Below are positions 1-10,480 of a stretch of 64,000 nt of DNA, in pieces (positions within the stretch are counted from its first letter, which is position 1; every line of letters starts with the position of its first letter). A program made the translations under genes and the position numbers. This DNA comes from Dendrobium chrysotoxum (Eukaryota; Streptophyta; Magnoliopsida; Asparagales; Orchidaceae). The stretch lies in the NCBI GenBank assembly GCA_019925795.1, contig CM034307.1, forward strand, positions 32,823,201 to 32,887,200, given 5' to 3'. The notes below the pieces were generated by a model that was not told the DNA's origin, made no database searches, and was given only the letters and a program-made list of their open reading frames with translations.

Positions 1-1320
1 AGAAATCATATATGATAAACTTTAAAAAATTTTGACTTAGAAAATAAATTTTTCCTAGAGATGCATAACATCCCTTAAACATAAAGGCACCCTAATAGGT
101 CAGGTGGTCTACCATGACCCACAGGCGGAGAGGTGCCTAGTAAGGAAGAGAAAGTAAAATATGAATACATGAGAACTCCTAGGTGTTCCTGGGCTTACTT
201 CTTGTATAGCGCTTACCTTTCTATCTAAGCCTAAATTTTTTATTTAGTTATGAGTAAAAAAATTTTTGAGTTATCCTTAAGTTCCTAAATGCATTTTCCT
301 CACTAAAATAAATTGGTCATGCAAGTAAGAAACTTACAAAAATAGGTAATTTCTAGTTCATAATCAATTTAAACACATTATCAAATCATATATAACTAAA
401 TCAACATAAAGGACATATGGACAATGCCACTTAATTACAACCCAGGGTCTATAGAAATTAAAAGTGAATGGGTACCAATAACAAGAACTCGAATTCGAAT
501 CCTACAAAATGATGCAAGTATTTTTAAAATGGGATATATGTTTCTTTCTTAATTTCTTTGGCTCTTTTCTTCGTGCTTCTTGGATCCATATTATCTAGAT
601 ATCTAAATAAAAGAACTCCTCCCCGAACAAATATTTTTCTCTCTTTGGATCTCAAGTTTATCCTAATTTAGCTCTCCAAATGGTAGGAACTCCCCCTGCC
701 CCAAATGGGTGTTTCCTCCCTTTTTGGATTCCAAATTGGATGTTACATTTCCCATTTTAAATCTACTTGTAAAACTCTTAAATTTATCATACATATCAAA
801 AAATTTTAAATGACTCTATACAACTTATACACTATCCTAAGTAGTTTATATAAAATCATCAAAGAAATCAATCAGTCATATTCATTTCATTGCTCACATC
901 TGAGCAAGGCATAATTACTTGGTTAAGCTCTTTTATTTTTAGGGGGATTAATATATTTAGCACCGGCAAAAAATTTGGTTAGTGAATTTTTTACTTACCC
1001 CCTTTTTATATCTATGAATGAGCATGACCACCTGTAGAAAACTCTATTAGCATCTGGATCATCCTAACCTAGGTGAAGTCTAGCGTCCATCATATTATAT
1101 CACAGATAATCCCAATAGATATATCACATCAAGGCATCACAAAACACATCAAACTATAATAACCAGCATATAATAAAATCTATATAAAATCCATAAAAAC
1201 TCTACTTCACATAAAAAGAAAGTATAAAGGAATAATAGCCCAGCCTAAAATAAGAGTTTGTTCTCCTAATAAGCCATCTACAGTGTGTACATCAGGCTGT
1301 ATGGTTTGGATATATCCTAA
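1..1320. repeat. Non-coding repeat block A, copy 1 (gypsy-LTR-like, tentative)
   Basis: AT-rich sequence with no credible ORF, repeated at 20400-21670 and 34951-36240. It continues directly from the sequence that ends each unit (18490-20399, 33010-34950), so the two may be one long non-coding repeat. Its last 70 bases (about 1250-1320) resemble 11100-11180, the tail of another block. The general look recalls plant Ty3/gypsy LTRs, but there is no coding region to confirm that. Confidence 0.3.
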
Positions 1321-1668
1321 GTGGGTTGTTGTTTAAATACTCGATTCGTTATATTAACAGATCCAAGTCTTCTACTTAGATCTTTAGTGGTGCTATTTTG
1401 TTGTTGCTTTTCTCCTGGTGTTTTTGAGTTATTTCAGCTGTTGGTCTGGTCTTGTCCCTATTGGTGCTTTCAATCCTGGTGTGTTTGTTTGTCTTCTCTG
1501 GTGCTCTCCTTAGCCTTGGTTAGTCTAGGTGGGGGTTTTCAATTTTTTTGTTGTATTGGACTCTATACTCTGGTGACATCGGTTTGGTCATTTTTTGTGA
1601 TATTGTTGGTGGTTATTTCTTGGGATGGTTATTCGGGCCCATTCTTGTGTTAGTTTGGTGGCATGGTT
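1321..1668. other. G/T-rich flank left of LTR1, copy 1
   Basis: A T- and G-rich stretch preceding the first LTR; it has open frames but no ATG-started protein with a recognisable domain. The homologous stretches are 21684-22030 and 36241-36581. TGGTT immediately before the LTR (1664-1668) is the left target-site duplication. It continues after the LTR at 24167 in copy 2, so LTR1 interrupts one older sequence. Confidence 0.5.
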
Positions 1669-3834
1669 TGTTAAACCCATGAGTCCCATTGGATAAAAAA
1701 GAAATTTTGATGATAACAAACAAATGATTGGTGGGTACTAATGTTTGATATTTAAGTGTGTCAATAAATCATGAAGGATAAACTAGTAATCAAAGCAATT
1801 GAAGTCAAGTTAGTTTGGAATTGAGGCAGGGTGGTTTTCCTTTAGTATGGCACAATAATTCAAATTTATATAGCTTGAATCAAAAAACTAAAATACATTA
1901 TTGTGATAAGTTCATAGCTTTTCTAAATTATTCATCATAACTACCTCATGCATGATCATAACTTTGGTCATTTTTGGAAAGTTTACTATCTTGCATTTCA
2001 AAACTTCACTACTTGTGTTCATTTTGTTTTGTTTATTTAAACCATCCAATAATGTTCTAAAATATATTTAATCATCTCCATACTATCAATTGTAGCCTTG
2101 TATCTCAAATGACAATCCAACTATCCAAATTATTCATTTTCTCTTTCCTTCTACTATTCATGTTATTTCTACCTTGTCATAACACACATTGTTATGCTTG
2201 AATATTATGAGGCCAAAATTTTCTTCATTACCTAAAACTAATCATAGTATTTATATTAAATTAATGATACACTTGTGAATAATGTTGGAGCACTTCTTGC
2301 AAGGTAAAATATTTTTAATCCTACATTATTAAATGATTAGATAATTATTTTTATAATGTAACAAGCCTTCAATATCATAATTTATTTATGGTCAAATTAA
2401 TTTTGAAAATTATAGATATATTAAGAATTATTTAATGGTTTAATCACTCATTAAAAATCCAAGAATTTTTAGTTTTATTTTAAAAACTAAACTCCCTCCA
2501 AAATAACTTTCCTTAAATAAAATCTCTACTTTTTTTAAGTTTTGACCTCTCATCCTAAATAGAATTTTAATTTTTTTTTCAAATATAGTGTTCGAATACC
2601 TACCTAATCAAATCCTATAGTTGACCACAAAATATCTTTGATGAATTAGATTAATATCCTGATCAAATCTTTCCTAACTCAGATGAAATTGCCATGTGCT
2701 CTAAATTATTTAATCCTCATAACCTTGAATCATTAGCTAAATCATTCACCTGTTGGATTGATGATGCAATAATCACATAAAATGGTGAATATTTCATCAT
2801 GCCTTAGACAAAATCCTCTTGCATGATTCCAAACCAAATGCATTGCCAAATCAGCTCCCATGGCCAATACTAGCATGATATCTTTCCTACTTTTTGTGGA
2901 TTTGTGTAGGATAATCTAATGCATTCCAAAATTCATTATTATTTCAAATTATAGCCTAAATAATCTCCCTTCAATTCCCTCTTGACTTGGTCAAAATTCT
3001 ATCAATAAATAGTGGGGTTGGCTATGTGTGTGTGCCTGTTCCTAACCATATTAAAACTTTGTCGAAATTTTGTCTTGCTTACTGAATCATCTCCACCAAC
3101 CTTTCTTTGCTAGATTTTCATTAATTATTGTGCTCATAATCAAGCCAAAGAGTCTTCCCATCAATCATCTTCATCTTTTGCTCAAAGTAGATAAGTCTTT
3201 AGTGAGTTTGTTCCAAGTGGAGAATTATATTTTCAAATCTAGTTTGAAAGTTTTTTTTTAAATAAAAAATTCCATTATTTCATTTTGTGATTGATTATAA
3301 ATATAACAAATTTACATATCCATAACATCTATATTCAAGTTTGTGATTGTGATTAATTAAAATTAAATGTTTTGTGAGCTAGACTATTTGTATTGTTGGT
3401 TGATTTTGTAGGATGAGGGCTAAAATATTTTAAAGTTGAGGGCTAAGGTTAGGTTGTATTTTTTTTTTTAATTCTTTAGTTTATGATCTTATAATCATTT
3501 GTTTGGGGGTTGTACTTGCCCAGTGTAGGAAAGTACAATGTTTTGGGGTTATGCTTACCCAGTGTAGGAAAGCACGGAAGTTAGTGTAAGCTTGAATTGC
3601 TTAGTTAATTCCTTGTTGTGGGTGGCCAAGTGTGGTCGTAGGCCAGGTTTTTAGTTTTGGCGAAATCATGTAAACAAGTTGCTTGTGCCCTTATTTATCT
3701 TTATTACACTTTACTTTATTGCTTGGTTGCTTTCTCTATTCATAAAGTAATTAAATAATAATTTATAAATAAGTCTTTTTATAAAAGAAAATATTAAATT
3801 TTTAATTGATAAAGTTTTTTTAAGCCATACAATT
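1669..3834 (+). mobile_element. Solo LTR1, copy 1 (3' end deleted)
   Basis: Starts TGTTAAACC directly after TGGTT and carries the ATTTTGATGATAACAAAC signature near its 5' end that is common in plant Ty1/copia LTRs. The 3' end is missing: at about 3834 (AAGCCATACAATT) it joins sequence that in copy 2 lies about 150 bp further on, beyond the LTR. No internal retrotransposon sequence adjoins it. Two small hairpins lie at 3511-3575. Confidence 0.75.
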
Positions 3835-4210
3835 CGATGGAGGCTGTATGTCGGCTATTGGCTACAATTTTGTCTATTCTCCTTTTAGGTACATTTTTAT
3901 TATTATTTACCTATTTTAATTTTGCCATTATTTTTGGCCTTACAGTTGCATGTCCATGTGTTGGAAGTTGCTTATTTGTTGGCTTTTGGGGTTTCATTGA
4001 ATATCTGGATTGGGTTCCTCTTTTGAGGGCTAGCTTCTTGCCTCCCTAGTTTTTTTTCTCTTGATTATTGTGATTGATAGGATCATAGGCTCATTAGAAT
4101 TTGCTGTAAATGTTATATTTTTAGAGAGCTCTTGATCCTTTAAGGTCTTATTACCGTTTTTCATTAATTAATGCATAGGCCCCTATGTAGGTTTTAAGCA
4201 ATTTTATAAG
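3835..4210 (+). other. Flank between LTR1 and the RTE fragment, copy 1
   Basis: Sequence that originally followed the LTR1 insertion site. Homologues are 24167-24654, 38777-39150 and 49151-49526. Short open frames rich in Leu, Phe and Ile are present, but they differ in frame and length between copies, so I treat the stretch as non-coding. Confidence 0.4.
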
Positions 4211-4525
4211 ATGGTAATGAGACCTACAATGCTTTATGGTACAAAAAGTTCGCCATTAAAAGAGAAGCATAATATTAAGTTAAGTGTTGCTGAGATGAGG
4301 ATGCTTAGGCGGATTAGTGGCTTTACTCTTAGAGACATGATACGAAATGGGCATATACATGAAAAGCTAGACATGATACGAAATGGGCATATACATGAAA
4401 AGGTTGGAGTAGCTGTAGTGGAAGATAAGAATAGTGAGAGTTATCTTAGATGGTTTTGTCACATAAGAAGATGTCATTCCGATGAATCAATTGGGAAAAA
4501 TAGATGTATTAGTGTGTTACACTAA
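4211..4525 (+). pseudogene. RTE-type LINE reverse transcriptase, C-terminal fragment (copy 1)
   Basis: The 104-residue frame matches the well-known end of plant RTE-clade reverse transcriptases: RPTMLYGT near residue 4, then SVAEMRMLR, then a RDMIRNGHIHEKVGVA-like segment, then LRWFCHIRR. Only the part after the polymerase palm is left, so it has no enzyme activity. It is the only one of the four copies without an internal stop. Codons 42-53 (4334-4369) are repeated as 54-65 (4370-4405), an in-frame 36-bp tandem duplication absent from the other copies. No 5' part of the LINE is visible upstream. Confidence 0.8.
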
Positions 4526-4696
4526 TTCACATACATTGTTCTATTGCCCAATATACAAGGAGTGCATAATGGAGGCACACAAACTATCCATGCAAACTCC
4601 TAAAATGATCACTATTGTACACATTATTTAATTTTTTTTTTAAACTGACACTTTATTTGGTTGTAGGAATTTATAGTCCAATTGTGTTATGGATAT

Positions 4697-5050
4697 TCAA
4701 AAGTATAGAACTTAAAAGTATGATCGAATGTTGCCTGGACACAAGATATTGATAGATGAATTTTTTAATGGAGTAATTATTTCGTTCGGGTTGGTTTCGT
4801 TGTCCATATTCCAAACACAAAAATCAAGCCTATCTTACACCAGATGAGATTACTATTGATCTATATTGTAGAGGATTCATGGCAAAATATTGGTATTGAA
4901 CTTCACATTATTAATACGAGCCTCATTTTGACTCTTAGTGCAGCCCGTCTATAAGTTCTGATATAGTTGAGGATGATAGAGTTAAGACATTTGAGGACTT
5001 GATTTATAATGCAACTGGCCCACCCCTTCAATATATTATAAAAGAATCCT
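4697..5050 (+). pseudogene. CACTA transposase-associated domain (Transpos_assoc-like), copy 1
   Basis: Read with small frame corrections, the translation follows the N-terminal zinc-binding domain of plant En/Spm TNP2 transposases: YDRMLPG, then an LTDEFFNGV-like segment, then TPDEITIDLYCRGFMPKYW, then EDLIYNATGPP. It is preceded by TTGGTTGTAG (4654-4663), which could be an intron acceptor. The frame is broken by small indels and stops. The transposase body that should follow is absent; 5050-5840 holds nothing recognisable. Confidence 0.65.
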
Positions 5051-5840
5051 AGATTAAGGAGGTACAAAAAAGTTATGATTTATTACATGGTACATAATAA
5101 TCAATTTAGAATGGGTGTACTACTCACTTAGAGTTATTTGTTTTTATGTAGATGTTAAGCATAATGAAATAATTTAATGTACGCAGAGAATACTTTAATC
5201 AATTCATTTGAATATTTAAGTAAACCAACCTTAGAGATAAGATAATTCAAACAGATTTATACCAGACTAAAAAATTAGTTTCCAAACCTGGTTTGAAAAC
5301 TATAAAAATATATTATTGTGTTAATGGATACATGTTATACTACAAGGATAAATTGTTAGAGATTATATGTCATCATATATAATGGCTAAAGTTTAAACCA
5401 AATTCAGGGTGAAAAAAGCATAAGGATGTGCCAGTCAATCGATTATTCTACATAGCCATCATTCCCGGAGTGCAACGTCTGTGTGCATCTATGAACTCTG
5501 CTGCACATATGAGATGATATAAGGAACATAGCTCCACAAGTAGGCATTCTAACACATCCATCATAGAAGCTTGAAAATATTTTGACCGTGCACATCTTAC
5601 CTTCGTCGTAGAACCAAGGAATGTAAGATTAGATTTATGTGTAGATTATTTACTCCATTTAGTTAATCTTCGTCACATTACTCATGCTGGCTCGTGATAC
5701 TCACACCCTATAATCTTCCTCAAGAGTAGATTTTTTAATTTTTACATGTTAGCATACATACAGTAGTTCCTTTTCATGCATTTAATTTACTTATTCCCTG
5801 CATTTTTATAAATATATAAATTACTGCTATTTTTTGCATT
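5050..5840 (+). other. CACTA interior without recognisable coding sequence, copy 1
   Basis: About 790 bp between the transposase-associated domain and the proline-rich ORF, also present at 39960-40740 and deleted in copy 2. No TNP2 catalytic motifs are found. The last 40 bases are T-rich and, in copy 3, end in TTTTTTGCAG before an ATG, so the right end probably was an intron. Confidence 0.45.
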
Positions 5841-5842
5841 TG

Positions 5843-6271
5843 TCTTCTAGAGGTGATAAGCCCCATTAGTGGTCTATGATTAATATTTCAAGCTCAAGAA
5901 GAATACTAGTGGAGGATCTAGTAAAGGTAGAGGTATTGAGGGAATATCATCGTAATAACTTACCACTCATACCCAGCCTAGCCCCCATTTTACCTGTACT
6001 TCCTGTAGGAAGTCCTCCATTTTATTCTGGAGACCACCACTTTCCATCACCATACCATACGCAGACAGCTCATTTTTACCCATACTACCACCAACCATCA
6101 TCTCAGGGATTCCATGCTACTTATCCCTATCCACTATATATTCTGCCATTTTACTACCCACCATCCCCCTTAGCCCTATGTAGCTTGACCTTCCATCCCA
6201 ACTACAACCGGACCTTTCATATAGGCTGCCGCAACACCGATTATAGATGGGCACATGCAGATTTAGCCTGA
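5843..6271 (+). pseudogene. Proline/tyrosine-rich CACTA protein, N-terminal exon, copy 1
   Basis: Homologous to the better copy at 40747-41178. From residue 30 on the frame is very rich in Pro, Tyr, Phe and His (for example PYYHQPSSQGFHATYPYP), then contains a Cys/His stretch. The copy-1 ATG is lost (TTG in its place), the acceptor AG is changed, and codon 12 (TGG in copy 3) is TAG. Some of the frame could start at an internal ATG (5876) but the copy is best seen as broken. Plant Transposase_24-type products often have such low-complexity N-termini. Confidence 0.55.
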
Positions 6272-6364
6272 GGGTGACATGTACGTAAATATATATTTTA
6301 TATTACCAATATTTTTTCATAATTTATTACAATAATAATGAATATATTTTCTAATTTATTGTAT

Positions 6365-7215
6365 ATAATTAGATTTATATTAGTTACCTGGGCATGGTAC
6401 TTGTATCATAATAAATTTTGAGAAACATGGAGCAGCTCATCTAAGAGACATATTCACTCACATTAGAAGGATAGGCGAGCGACCACTTTGGATTAGAGAG
6501 GGTTTATGGGCAGAGCTCTATAGTTCTTCTAACGTCGGGGGCATAGGTAGCTCCTTCAATACTGGGAGCTCAGTTCCACACACTTGCATAGATGACCAAT
6601 GATAAGAATTTTAATATATTTTAATAATTTCTTTATTTATTCATTCCAATCTAAGTATATTGTACAAGGAGATGGTTGGAAAAGAACACACAACAATTGA
6701 GTTCCCGAAGATGACCAAAAGTGGGAGGATGAGTAAGCTAGGAGGGCATATATAAGTATATAAGGATATGATACTTACATGAATATTATAAATGATGATT
6801 ATACGATGATTAATCTAATGTTATATTTTTTAGGATTAGCATATAAGGCTTTAAGAGAGCCAGGCTACAGTAGGTGAGGGTTCCTTTGGGGAATCTTTTG
6901 ATGTTTCTAACTACCGCACTTAGTCGCAAGTGGTCGGTGGAATGCAGAAGGGACGGGTTTATGAATTAGGCTTGCAAGCCTATGCATATGAGGGACAATC
7001 TCTTCTACTACCGCTACTCCACAGGCAGCCAAGAGAGTTTAGATAGGCAACATGAGGCTAACTTGACAGAAAAGTTAGAAAATGTTTGAAAAATATAGGC
7101 AGACATGAACATTCAGATATTATATGAGCTTAGGAGATTGAGAAAGCAGATTGATGAAAATCAACCTACATCTACATTGACCGAGCGTGAAAGCAAGGAT
7201 ATAGATTCCTTCTAG
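6365..7215 (+). pseudogene. Transposase_24-like (Ptta/En/Spm) CACTA protein, copy 1
   Basis: Two stretches resemble the C-terminal half of plant Ptta/En/Spm proteins. The first (about 6420-6600) reads KHGAAHLRDIFTHIRRIGER, followed by PLWIREGLWAELY and GSSFNTGSSVPHT. The second (about 6840-7010) reads FDVSNYRT, a stop, SQVVGGMQKGRVYELGLQAY. The W...L / GG.xTGS / VGG..KGRVY.LG order is typical of that family. The segment between has intron-like AT-rich sequence. Several in-frame stops make it non-functional. A final part reads IQILYELRRLRKQIDENQ, possibly a coiled coil. Confidence 0.6.
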
Positions 7216-7550
7216 AGTGTCTGTAAAAATATTTTTGATCCATTTTCTTTCTTTTGATGTATAAGCACCAGTGAAACTTTAACAATGTTATAACAATTAT
7301 AGAATTTTATAGAATGTGGTTATTTATTTAAGCTGTTGGAATGTAATTGTTGGATTATTATTACTTTCTATTACTGTATTTAATTATTGCTTTTAAACTG
7401 TTTGGATTTGTGCTGTTGGAAAGCTCAATAACCAGCACAAATCCAAATAGAAGGAGTTATTTTTTATTTATGCCATAGGTTTCCGGTGGCATTGCGATGG
7501 AAATTCTTTCATAAATGTTGATATGATGATTTAGTATTGTTGTTTGTGAT
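7216..7550 (+). other. CACTA 3' non-coding region before LTR2, copy 1
   Basis: AT-rich sequence with the near-inverted pair ATTTGTGCTGTTGGAAAGCT / CAATAACCAGCACAAAT around 7407-7445, then CACTA subterminal motifs (GCGATGGAAATTCTTTC). No ORF. Homologues lie at 26121-26442 and 42291-42599. Confidence 0.5.
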
Positions 7551-9295
7551 GAAAATATTACAAATTTGGATCCAAGCACTGTGATTTTAATGATAACAAA
7601 TATTCTTAATTTTTTACTATTGTTATTATTGCATATCTATTTCGGTTGCCCTGACTACTAAATTTTCAGGTCCACAAGATCACTTGCAATGCATATAAAC
7701 TCAAAGATCAAGTAGATTAGGATTGAGTTAGTCTGTATTTTTAATTTCAATGAATCTTTTACCTTTTCTTGAGTGAAATGTACCGTGATGGATCCTGAAG
7801 CTTAGTAACCTTGCACATACACACTCAGGGAGAGAAATTTGGTGAGTTAGAGAATTTTCTATTTTTGATCATATCATACAGGACGAATCTAAATCATCTT
7901 GGATGAAAAGTTAAAAACACAAATCCTAATTAGGGTATCCTTGATAATTAAGTTTGCTTAACTAATCATCCTGGATGATTCATATTGTACAGGACGATCA
8001 GTACAAATTGAGACAGATAGCCGCCAATCATAATTTAGGCTAAATTTATAATTAAAAATTCTTTCTTTTCATACAGGATGATTAATATCATCCTGGATGA
8101 TTCATGACATCTTGGATGATTCATAATAATCATGCCTAAAATAATCTGTTGATTAGGAGACTAATTATGGTTAGATTGGTCAATCATATCGTACAGGATG
8201 ATCTACTTCGATCGTCCTGGATGATCTTTTATATTTCATAGGATTATCTCCTATCATCCAAGATGAAACCATAATTTTCTTCTAATCATCCAAAAGATCA
8301 TCCTAGAAATCCTGAGACTGTTACGGGATGATATATCGATTGCCTCCTATATTGATCTAATCGTCCCGGACGATCGAATAATCATACAGGATAATCTGTA
8401 TAAAATACTTCTACTAATCGTATTGATTAAAGGTAATCATCCTAGCTAAAAAGGTAATTTTATACTAATCGTACAGGAAGATCATATGATCATCCTGTAT
8501 GATCTTTGATGCAAAATTAAAAATCAGGGTATTTTTGGAAGCCTCCTATTTAAGTTCTCTTAATTACTTATTAGCAAATCTTTTGCTGTTGTTCTAACCT
8601 AAGAGAGCTTAGAGAAAGAGAAGGAGAGGTTAGGAGAGAGAGAGAGAGAGAATCTTATAAGGGGAAGTTTGTGAGGGGATTGACAAAGGTTGCTCTAGGC
8701 ATGGATTCAATCATCTTCTTCAATCTTTGTCCTTGGTTCCTTGGTGACTCTGGGGAGAAGATTATCAGAATCAAATCAAGGTTCTTTACCTACTACAGGT
8801 GTGAGTAAAAGGATTCATGGTTCTCTGCCAACTCTAGGTGAGAGTAAAAGGATTCTTGGTTCTCTACCTTTACCTAGAGGGTGAAAAAGTATTCAAGGTT
8901 CTTTGCCTCACCAAATTTATGGAAAGATTTTATAAGGGCTTCTCCACCTTGCTGTGAGGGAAAAAGGAGAGATACTAACTGATTAGTACAATACCTGGAT
9001 ACGAGATTTTTGGAGAGTGGATGTATGTCAGATTTGACCGAACCACTATAAAATTTAGTGTGCTCTTTATTATTATTATTTTAGTATTTTTTTTCTACAC
9101 TTATCTCTGATTTATTTTGTGGTTAAAATCTTTGATTTTTTTATCGGCTTCCGCACAAGTTATTTTCTTCTAAAATATTCAAAAAAAGATAAAAAGATTT
9201 ATGTTTAAGAATTTTTAAAACACTAATTCACCTCCCTCTTGGATAGCCTCAAGCTGGTTCTTTAGGGTTTAACAAACCTCACAAATTTTAGGAAA
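7551..9295 (+). mobile_element. Solo LTR2 inside the CACTA element, copy 1 (with target duplications)
   Basis: The LTR itself is 7556-9290 (1735 bp), flanked by GAAAA (7551-7555) and GGAAA (9291-9295), an old 5-bp target duplication. Its start TATTACAAATTTGG corresponds to TGTTGCAAATC in copy 2 and to TGTTGCAATCCAGGATCC in the Sirevirus LTR at the right of the window, and ATTTTAATGATAACAAA follows. Near the 3' end is AATTCACCTCCCTCTTGG, also shared with that LTR. It is therefore a diverged Sirevirus-type LTR. Joining the flanks restores ordinary CACTA subterminal sequence (GATGGAAATTTCTGTC). Confidence 0.85.
7870..8505 (+). repeat. Palindrome array in LTR2, copy 1
   Basis: About 15 degenerate copies of an odd palindrome of roughly 15 nt, such as AATCATCCTGGATGATT, ATCGTACAGGATGATC and GATCGTCCTGGATGATC, spaced irregularly by 10-70 bp. 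The arms are ATCRTMC and GKAYGAT with a central A or T. Homologous arrays occur in copies 2 and 3 and a related array occurs in the Sirevirus. Confidence 0.75.
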
Positions 9296-9574
9296 TTTCT
9301 GTCACAATGGGCAGGTGATTTGCAAATAATTTTTCATCATAATGCATGACGAATATTCTGCTGCAATTTGCGGTGGAGTTTCCATCGCACATCCATTGTA
9401 AATCCATGGCAAAATATTTGTGATGGATCTGTTACATCATAAATACTTTTGCGATGCAGGTTTTAACAACAGATTCAATTCCATTGCAAATCCACTGTTA
9501 ACCTGGATTTGCAACAGATTTGTCTTATTTTGCAGTAGATTATTCCTCCGCAAATGACTAAATTTCCTATAGTG

Positions 9575-10480
9575 TCACTAAATTAAATTCCAACATCAAT
9601 GACAATCATGGGTGATGACAAACGACTGAACATATTATTACATGCAATAATGCAAAGTGTGAAAGATTTGGACTCGACTGAAGGCAGTTAGAGCCAACAA
9701 TGATGAAGATCAAGCATGACTAATCTACTAGACATGTAGATTGACCTGTAATATGATTCACACAAAAAAATGATGATCAAGATGGTGTGGGTCTCCGTAA
9801 GAATTCTTCTTGGCGGGGAATAGAATGCAAAGGGTTTGATTGCACTATCTCGTAGGATAAAATGATTGTAGGCCTTTACACTCCACATAAGTAGGCCAAT
9901 TGAAGAGCAGATGATATCATATATACGATTAACCATGGAGGATAGCGACTTTTGCCTACACGCCTCGATGGGTAATAATATATATAACCTTATCAAAGTC
10001 ACAAGATTTTCCACATTCGATACATCAACTCGAATGGGGTTTATTTGATGTAGGGATCAGTTTCCCATGGCACAAGCCTCGTGGTTAATTATATCGTAGG
10101 CCTCGACCCAGAAAAACTCTCGATTAAGAATGTTATATTATTCTCTTCTTAGTTTGGTGCACAGAAGAGGTTCCTATATTCTATTCCAAAGGGGATAAAT
10201 TATTCTCCTTATCTTTAGTAGTGATTAGACCAAATTTATTTAAATGTATAAAGATGTGATTAAAAATTTGAGTTTAGAAGATCAAAGATTGAATTTGTTA
10301 TCCTAGGAGGAATGATCGATTCAGAATTTATTAGAAGTTAAAGGAGTCACATTGAGGGGTGCGTAATCTGGGTTTATGCTTACCTGAAGTGAGCTGCCAG
10401 CTAACATCCTAAACATAATTAATTGCTTTATGAATGCAAGAAGGATAGCTCTATCCTAAAGAACCAAGGATATTGATTTA
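9575..10480. repeat. Non-coding block after the CACTA terminus, copies 1 and 3
   Basis: Repeated at 44611-45470 and absent from copy 2. A 108-codon minus-strand frame at 9688-10014 exists in copy 1 only and is broken in copy 3, so I do not call it a gene. Nothing else recognisable is seen. Confidence 0.4.

Larger units (their letters stand above)
4690..9574 (+). mobile_element. CACTA (En/Spm) DNA transposon, copy 1, internally deleted
   Basis: The right end is TAGTG at 9570-9574; read on the minus strand the element begins CACTATAGGAAATTTAG, the classic CACTA terminus. Just inside are short inverted and direct motifs around GCGATGG and CCATCGC, as in CACTA subterminal regions. Coding remains run left to right: transposase-associated domain (about 4697-5050), proline/tyrosine-rich product (5843-6271) and Transposase_24-like product (about 6365-7215). 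The DDE body of the main transposase is missing. The left terminus was not found, so the start is only the first recognisable coding base. A solo LTR sits inside at 7556-9290. Confidence 0.75.

Noticed and set aside
1321..1653. 110-codon hydrophobic frame
   Set aside because: No ATG at the start, T/G-rich composition, and not kept open in copies 2 and 3.
3070..3261. 63-codon frame, also at 23373 and 38010
   Set aside because: It lies inside the solo LTR; LTRs are normally non-coding and the differences between copies show no codon bias.
3837..4049. Possible small membrane protein (also 24277, 38762 and 49165)
   Set aside because: Start, frame and stop differ in each copy; the hydrophobicity follows from T-rich sequence.
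7870..8505. CRISPR-like array
   Set aside because: Units are short, palindromic, variable and irregularly spaced, in a plant LTR; there are no constant repeats or spacers.
9688..10014. 108-codon minus-strand frame
   Set aside because: Broken in copy 3 and no domain recognised.
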